From the NCBI GenBank assembly GCA_030698465.1, contig JAUYJZ010000048.1:1-8371 (forward strand): a stretch of 8,371 bases of DNA, given 5' to 3'. The position numbers were made by a program, and so were the translations under genes. The stretch is from a bacterium (GTDB taxonomy: Bacteria > Patescibacteriota > Minisyncoccia > Minisyncoccales > UBA10102). The first letter of the stretch is position 1. Every line of letters begins with the position of its first letter. Shown in pieces: positions 6,257-8,371 of this stretch. The notes beneath the pieces are model-generated. The model was not told where the DNA came from. It saw only the letters and a list, made by a program, of their open reading frames with translations, and made no database searches.

Positions 6257-6280
6257 AAAAAAATCGCCACTTTGACGATT
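6257..6280 (-). terminator. Intrinsic terminator, strong on - strand and weaker on + strand
   Basis: Read on the - strand, AATCGTC (6280-6274), loop AAAGT and GGCGATT (6268-6262, one G-U pair) are followed by a run of seven T (6263-6257, two within the stem). This is a strong terminator that would end the predicted small RNA. On the + strand the same stem is followed by CTCTTTATT and may also stop the recombinase-endonuclease transcript 60-80 nt after its stop codon. Confidence 0.7.
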
Positions 6281-6378
6281 CTCTTTATTAAAAGAAAGGG
6301 GGACGACTAGAGCTGTGAATTGATGGCAAAAATACAGATAGTCGTCCCGGGTTTGCCCCCAAGGAGGTATTGGGGGAT
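6257..6378 (-). ncRNA. Predicted structured small RNA, about 122 nt, unknown family
   Basis: The stretch is bounded by a strong - strand promoter and a strong intrinsic terminator and has no ORF of note. Hairpin 1 is CCCCCAA / TTGGGGG (6376-6370 with 6362-6356) with loop TACCTCC, so the apical region reads ACCTCCTT, like the usual 3' end of bacterial 16S rRNA. Hairpin 2 is GGGACGACTA / TAGTCGTCCC (6348-6339 with 6309-6300), with a possible inner CTGT/ACAG pairing under a large A/U-rich loop. A small TCTTT/AAAGA hairpin follows, then the terminator stem. I could not match it to tmRNA, SRP RNA, 6S RNA, RNase P RNA or a tRNA. It may base-pair with Shine-Dalgarno sequences. Transcription is predicted, not shown. 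Confidence 0.5.
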
Positions 6379-6384
6379 AAGCTA

Positions 6385-6412
6385 ATTATAGCTACTCTGA
6401 ATTCCAAGTCAA
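6385..6412 (-). promoter_or_regulatory. Strong sigma-70-type promoter for the predicted small RNA
   Basis: On the - strand the -35 TTGACT (6412-6407, 5 of 6 consensus bases), a 16-bp spacer and the perfect -10 TATAAT (6390-6385) predict a start near the A at 6378. It is the best promoter match I found in the window, and no coding start lies downstream of it on that strand before the terminator at 6257. Confidence 0.65.
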
Positions 6413-6440
6413 TAAGTTACTCTAACCTCCATACTTGTAA

Positions 6441-6466
6441 AACTTACTCTCGGTAAGTTATCCATA
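6441..6466. repeat. CTTAC-GTAAG hairpin repeat, copy 1, with DnaA-box-like end
   Basis: AACTTAC (6441-6447), loop TCTCG and GTAAGTT (6453-6459) form a 7-bp stem. The 16-mer ACTTACTCTCGGTAAG (6442-6457) recurs exactly at 7929-7944. It runs into TTATCCATA (6458-6466), which differs by one base from the DnaA-box consensus TTATCCACA. Confidence 0.55.
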
Positions 6467-6467
6467 C

Positions 6468-6489
6468 AAAAACCGCCCAATAAGGGCGG
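6468..6489 (-). terminator. Intrinsic terminator of the 84-aa gene
   Basis: On the - strand, CCGCCC (6489-6484), loop TTATT and GGGCGG (6478-6473) are followed by TTTTT (6472-6468). It begins 7 nt after the stop of the 6497-6751 gene and is a textbook stem plus T tract. Confidence 0.9.
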
Positions 6490-6496
6490 CTGTGTT

Positions 6497-6751
6497 TTAA
6501 GATATGTTTTGTGTGGCTTTGGAGTTTGAAAAACTCCAATCCATGAATCTCTTTCTATGCCTGTCAACGCACCACTCGTCCTCTTTTTTAAAGAGCGAGG
6601 GGTACACTTCCCGGAATTGCTTTAAGGTCTTTACCGAGGCAAAAGGAAAACTATTAGGTACGCTCTCGTTATAGGACTCCATAAAGCTTTGAAGAGAAAT
6701 CCCCAACTGATTCTTTTCCAAATCGTTGTGTTTTTTGTTTCTCATTCTCAC
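6497..6751 (-). CDS. Small hypothetical protein, 84 aa
   Basis: No known domain is recognised. The sequence reads as a real small protein: a basic N-terminus (RMRNKKHND), then FMESYNESVPNSFPFASVKT, then LKQFREVYPSLFKKEDEW at 43-60 and DRHRKRFMDWSF at 63-74, rich in aromatic and charged residues in the way of a compact helical fold. Similar short proteins seem familiar to me from CPR genomes, but I cannot name a family. The gene has its own promoter and a textbook terminator directly after the stop, which supports expression. The start is GTG at 6751, placed 6 nt after the -10; an in-frame ATG at 6745 is the alternative (82 aa). There is no Shine-Dalgarno site. Confidence 0.65.
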   Translation of the reverse strand: MRMRNKKHNDLEKNQLGISLQSFMESYNESVPNSFPFASVKTLKQFREVYPSLFKKEDEWCVDRHRKRFMDWSFSNSKATQNIS

Positions 6752-6757
6752 AACTTA

Positions 6758-6786
6758 ATGATAGCACAAACCCAATGATAAAGCAA
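6758..6786 (-). promoter_or_regulatory. Predicted promoter of the 84-aa gene (leaderless type)
   Basis: On the - strand the -35-like TTGCTT (6786-6781), a 17-bp spacer and the -10 TATCAT (6763-6758), preceded by an extended TG, lie 6 nt before the GTG at 6751 and 12 nt before the ATG at 6745. Confidence 0.5.
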
Positions 6787-6802
6787 TGTACCACCCAAAC
6801 GG

Positions 6803-6833
6803 AAAGGCTGGCATCCCCATGAAGCCAGCCTTT
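6803..6833 (-). terminator. 10-bp hairpin overlapping the stop of the 123-aa gene
   Basis: AAAGGCTGGC (6803-6812) and GCCAGCCTTT (6824-6833) form a perfect 10-bp stem with an 11-nt loop. The stem contains part of the stop codon of the 6832-7203 gene. The - strand 3' side ends CTTTCCGTTTGG, so the T tract is poor, but position and stability suggest a terminator or 3'-end structure. Confidence 0.6.
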
Positions 6834-7203
6834 AAGACCGGAAAAATACCTTTGCCTTCTCAATCATCTCGGAAACAAGCTCGTCTGTGAGCTTTTGCGG
6901 GTCGCCCCATTCCTGTAAACATTCAAGGTTCATACATTTGCCCTGACGTGTTATGGGAGAGTCGCAGAGCCCGCATATCTCCAGGTACCGCACATTGTTT
7001 ACCACAAAGTACGGTGTTTCCAGTCCGGCGAATTTTGGTGAAAAGTGCTGGTCAGATTTTGGGGGTTCTTGTGGCTTAACCTCTTTTGGGGGTTCATCTC
7101 CTTTCGTCTCTCGGCGTAAAGCTTCTTGGGCGGCTTGAATTTCTTTTAGCACACTGCCTTTACCCCGTATTCTTTTCTTCCTTCTTTCTTTCCTTAAGGA
7201 CAT
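6832..7203 (-). CDS. Hypothetical protein with C-terminal zinc-ribbon-like motif, 123 aa
   Basis: The N-terminus is strongly basic (MSLRKERRKKRIRGKG) and leads into a short helix (about 17-33), then a Pro/Lys/Glu-rich linker (37-50) likely to be disordered. The C-terminal part carries four cysteines as C77-x2-C80 and C90-x4-C95 (CGLCDSPITRQGKCMNLEC), a pattern that can bind one zinc ion, and ends in a helix (104-120). The basic tail plus zinc knuckle suggests binding to nucleic acid or the ribosome, but this is inference. The start is firm: ATG at 7203 with AGAGGAGG 4 nt upstream. It has its own promoter (7241-7269), and a hairpin overlaps its stop. No family is recognised. Confidence 0.75.
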   Translation of the reverse strand: MSLRKERRKKRIRGKGSVLKEIQAAQEALRRETKGDEPPKEVKPQEPPKSDQHFSPKFAGLETPYFVVNNVRYLEICGLCDSPITRQGKCMNLECLQEWGDPQKLTDELVSEMIEKAKVFFRS

Positions 7204-7207
7204 TTAA

Positions 7208-7215
7208 CCTCCTCT
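7208..7215 (-). promoter_or_regulatory. Shine-Dalgarno site of the 123-aa gene
   Basis: AGAGGAGG on the - strand, 4 nt before the ATG at 7203, is the strongest ribosome-binding site in the window. Its AGGAGGT is complementary to seven bases of the loop region of the predicted small RNA at 6257-6378. Confidence 0.85.
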
Positions 7216-7240
7216 AATGCAAAAGATGGATTCTCCCTTT

Positions 7241-7269
7241 CTTTTACTACGAAATAGAGGTTTCGTCAA
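7241..7269 (-). promoter_or_regulatory. Promoter of the 123-aa gene with inverted repeat
   Basis: On the - strand the -35 TTGACG (7269-7264, 5 of 6), a 17-bp spacer and the -10 TAAAAG (7246-7241) predict a start near 7234 and a leader of about 30 nt containing the Shine-Dalgarno site. An inverted repeat, ACGAAA (7249-7254) and TTTCGT (7261-7266), fills the spacer and overlaps the -35, as an operator might. Confidence 0.6.
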
Positions 7270-7290
7270 ACCCTCTCCCCTATCTGCTCT

Positions 7291-7791
7291 TTATCTAATG
7301 CCGGTATCACACTGAACCGCAATGTTTGTATACCCGTCTTTTTGCACTTCAAAAACACCAGTGGAGCAAAAAGGAAGCATACTCTCTGAGTCAGCAGACC
7401 GTATAGAATAGATGCCGGGTACAAGATTCACCTTAAACTCACCCGCAGCGTTGGAGCTAAACTCCTTTACCACCACCCCACCCTGATTGTCTGCAATAAC
7501 AGCAAGCATAGTCTCAAACGGTCTGTCGGGACACTCCTCTCCCTCCCGCACCACCGGGCACAAAGGACCAAGCAGCACCATTCCCTCAATGCCACTTGTT
7601 AACTCTTCTGGGCAAGGAGTGAACTCGCAGTTTGGACCCGTTCTGCCAACAGCAGAACCATCAGAACAAATCTTTGCTTCTTGCGTGCAGGCTGTTGTTT
7701 TATTCTCGCCAGGCAACAAAAACACTGCAGCAACAAGCCCAAGTATAATAACCCCCATGAGAATAACAACAGCGATAAGAATCTTGTGCAT
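7291..7791 (-). CDS. Membrane-anchored Cys-rich protein with transthyretin/CNA-B-like domain
   Basis: This 166-aa protein has one N-terminal membrane segment (residues 4-27, IL-rich, no clear cleavage site), so it is likely anchored with the rest outside the cell. A short module at 34-61 (ACTQEAKICSDGSAVGRTGP, then NCEFTPCPE) is a Cys-rich unit I associate with CPR surface proteins. Residues 67-166 look like a carboxypeptidase-regulatory, transthyretin-like beta-sandwich: SGIEGMVLLGPLCPV, then VVVKEFSSNAAGEFKVNLVPGIYSI, then a strand ending QCDTGIR. Eight cysteines (35, 42, 55, 60, 78, 87, 142, 161), all after the membrane segment, suggest disulfides. There is no catalytic motif; a structural or adhesive surface role is inferred. 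It has no Shine-Dalgarno site, and TAAAAT lies 8 nt before the ATG. Confidence 0.8.
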   Translation of the reverse strand: MHKILIAVVILMGVIILGLVAAVFLLPGENKTTACTQEAKICSDGSAVGRTGPNCEFTPCPEELTSGIEGMVLLGPLCPVVREGEECPDRPFETMLAVIADNQGGVVVKEFSSNAAGEFKVNLVPGIYSIRSADSESMLPFCSTGVFEVQKDGYTNIAVQCDTGIR

Positions 7792-7799
7792 ATGGTTTC

Positions 7800-7805
7800 A
7801 TTTTA
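7800..7805 (-). promoter_or_regulatory. -10 element of the membrane-anchored protein gene
   Basis: TAAAAT on the - strand ends 8 nt before the ATG at 7791, with no Shine-Dalgarno site between. No convincing -35 is seen: the position 17 bp upstream falls inside the stem of the terminator at 7808-7830. It fits the leaderless pattern seen at gltX. Confidence 0.35.
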
Positions 7806-7807
7806 AC

Positions 7808-7830
7808 AAAAAATCGCCTGTTTTGCGATT
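7808..7830 (-). terminator. Intrinsic terminator of the tRNA-binding protein gene
   Basis: On the - strand AATCGC (7830-7825), a 7-nt loop and GCGATT (7817-7812) are followed by T (six T at 7813-7808, two in the stem). It lies about 140 nt after the stop at 7968. Together with its flank (TAACAAAAAA, TCGCC) it closely resembles the terminator at 6257-6280, as if derived from a shared sequence. Confidence 0.7.
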
Positions 7831-7868
7831 GCCGCCAAAACCCTCAACTAAAACTTAATCTCATAATC

Positions 7869-7944
7869 CTTGCCCACGGCAAGTTATCCCCACCCCTTCG
7901 GGTCTGAAAACCCTTCAGGGTCTGAACGACTTACTCTCGGTAAG
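7869..7944. repeat. Cluster of four short hairpins in the 3' untranslated region, with copy 2 of the hairpin repeat
   Basis: CTTACTCTCGGTAAG (7930-7944) repeats the copy at 6443-6457 exactly. CTTGCCCACGGCAAG (7869-7883) has the same 5-5-5 layout with one A-T pair replaced by G-C on both arms, and is followed by TTATCC as is the 6443 copy. Between them are two direct repeats, CCCTTCGGGTCTGAA (7894-7908) and CCCTTCAGGGTCTGAA (7911-7926), each able to form a mini-hairpin. The cluster lies between the stop at 7968 and the terminator at 7830. Confidence 0.55.
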
Positions 7945-7967
7945 GCGGAAATAGAGGGGGAAATACA

Positions 7968-8354
7968 TTAGCGGATGGGGGCGCCGGGAGGGGCTGGGCG
8001 CTCTGGAACAAGCAATACTGGGCCTTCTGGGGTGTCAGCGGCAAGCAGCATGCCCTGGCTTTCTTGGCCCATCATTTCTTTTGGTTCTAAGTTAGCGACA
8101 ATAACAATTTGTTTGCCAACCAGCTCTTCTGGAGTATATTGTTTTGCAATGCCGGCTATAATCTGACGTTCTTCTGCACCAAGAGAAACTTTAAGCCGCA
8201 AAAGCTTTTCTGACCCCTCTACCGCCTCAGCTAACACTATCTCCCCTACTTTTAACTCAACTTCTTTGAATTGTTCAAATGAAATCATTTCACTTTTCAC
8301 CAATATTCTAGCATCAACTCCACATTCCGTCGCATAAGGCACGTTGTACGACAT
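7968..8354 (-). CDS. Stand-alone tRNA-binding protein (MetG C-terminal / Trbp111-like OB fold)
   Basis: This is an OB-fold tRNA-binding domain like the C-terminal appendix of methionyl-tRNA synthetase or free Trbp111/CsaA proteins. Such domains usually dimerise and raise tRNA affinity. The conserved part begins at ISFEQFKEVELKVGEI (24-39), continues through EERQIIAGIAKQYTPEELVGKQIVIVANL and ends with the typical MGQESQGMLLAA (95-106) and a Pro-rich tail. The catalytic part of MetG is absent, so it works in trans if it serves MetG. Two starts are possible: ATG at 8354 (128 aa, with TAAAAT 9 nt upstream near the window edge) and ATG at 8288 (106 aa, the usual family length, with GGTGA upstream). 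The first 22 residues of the long form show no family similarity, so 8288 may be the real start. Confidence 0.85.
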   Translation of the reverse strand: MSYNVPYATECGVDARILVKSEMISFEQFKEVELKVGEIVLAEAVEGSEKLLRLKVSLGAEERQIIAGIAKQYTPEELVGKQIVIVANLEPKEMMGQESQGMLLAADTPEGPVLLVPERPAPPGAPIR

Positions 8355-8363
8355 TCATCTTTA

Positions 8364-8369
8364 ATTTTA
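8364..8369 (-). promoter_or_regulatory. -10-like element before the tRNA-binding protein gene
   Basis: TAAAAT on the - strand, preceded by TG one base after the allowed position, lies 9 nt before the ATG at 8354. The -35 region falls outside the window, so this is only suggestive. Confidence 0.3.
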
Positions 8370-8371
8370 CA

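Noticed and set aside
6272..6300. A + strand promoter (TTGACG at 6272-6277) for a + strand RNA covering the same hairpins as the predicted small RNA.
   Set aside because: No -10 hexamer at the right distance, and the poly-T and promoter signals clearly favour the - strand.
6202..6496. A tRNA gene, CRISPR repeat or group I intron around the LAGLIDADG gene.
   Set aside because: No cloverleaf or T-arm sequence, no regularly spaced repeats, and the endonuclease gene follows an intact recombinase gene with no interrupted host gene.
7487..7858. A 123-codon + strand open frame opposite the membrane-anchored protein gene.
   Set aside because: Antisense to a gene with a clear membrane segment and domain, and it runs through the terminator; a shadow frame.

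Overview
The window looks like a chromosomal segment of a Candidate Phyla Radiation bacterium, most likely a Parcubacteria-type lineage. The reasons are compact, overlapping genes; small secreted or anchored proteins of the kind common in that group (for example a Cys-rich C-D-G-S-x-V-G-R-T-G-P-N-C module followed by a transthyretin-like domain); a stand-alone tRNA-binding domain related to MetG; and a MurG with the variant HESDVVPG motif. TGA ends gltX, the recombinase gene and the homing-endonuclease gene, so the standard bacterial code applies and the TGA-recoding CPR lineages are unlikely. This placement is inference; no rRNA is present.

Layout, left half (+ strand): the 3' part of murG (1-894); a gene-free stretch rich in inverted repeats (895-1199); then a tightly overlapping operon gltX / ATP-cone-Mrr nuclease / Trp-rich secreted protein / tag (1200-4573), closed by a 14-bp perfect hairpin. 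After a 34-bp dif/lox-like inverted repeat comes a tyrosine recombinase (4715-5668), translationally coupled by ATGA to a single-motif LAGLIDADG endonuclease (5665-6201).

Layout, right half (- strand): a convergent junction (6202-6496) contains a strong - strand promoter, a predicted structured small RNA of about 122 nt and two terminators. Then, read leftward, there is an 84-aa conserved-looking hypothetical (6497-6751), a 123-aa zinc-ribbon-like hypothetical (6832-7203), a membrane-anchored Cys-rich/transthyretin-like protein (7291-7791) and a MetG C-terminal-type tRNA-binding protein (7968-8354).

Genes acting together: gltX and the MetG-like domain serve aminoacylation; the Mrr-like nuclease and the Tag glycosylase share one operon and both act on DNA; the recombinase probably acts on the dif-like site just upstream of its own start, which also overlaps its promoter. 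Several genes lack a Shine-Dalgarno sequence and instead have a -10 hexamer 6-9 nt before the start codon, which suggests leaderless mRNAs, while two others have good Shine-Dalgarno sites. The most interesting items are the candidate small RNA whose apical loop copies the 3' end of 16S rRNA, the dif-like site next to its recombinase, and the ATP-cone/Mrr fusion.
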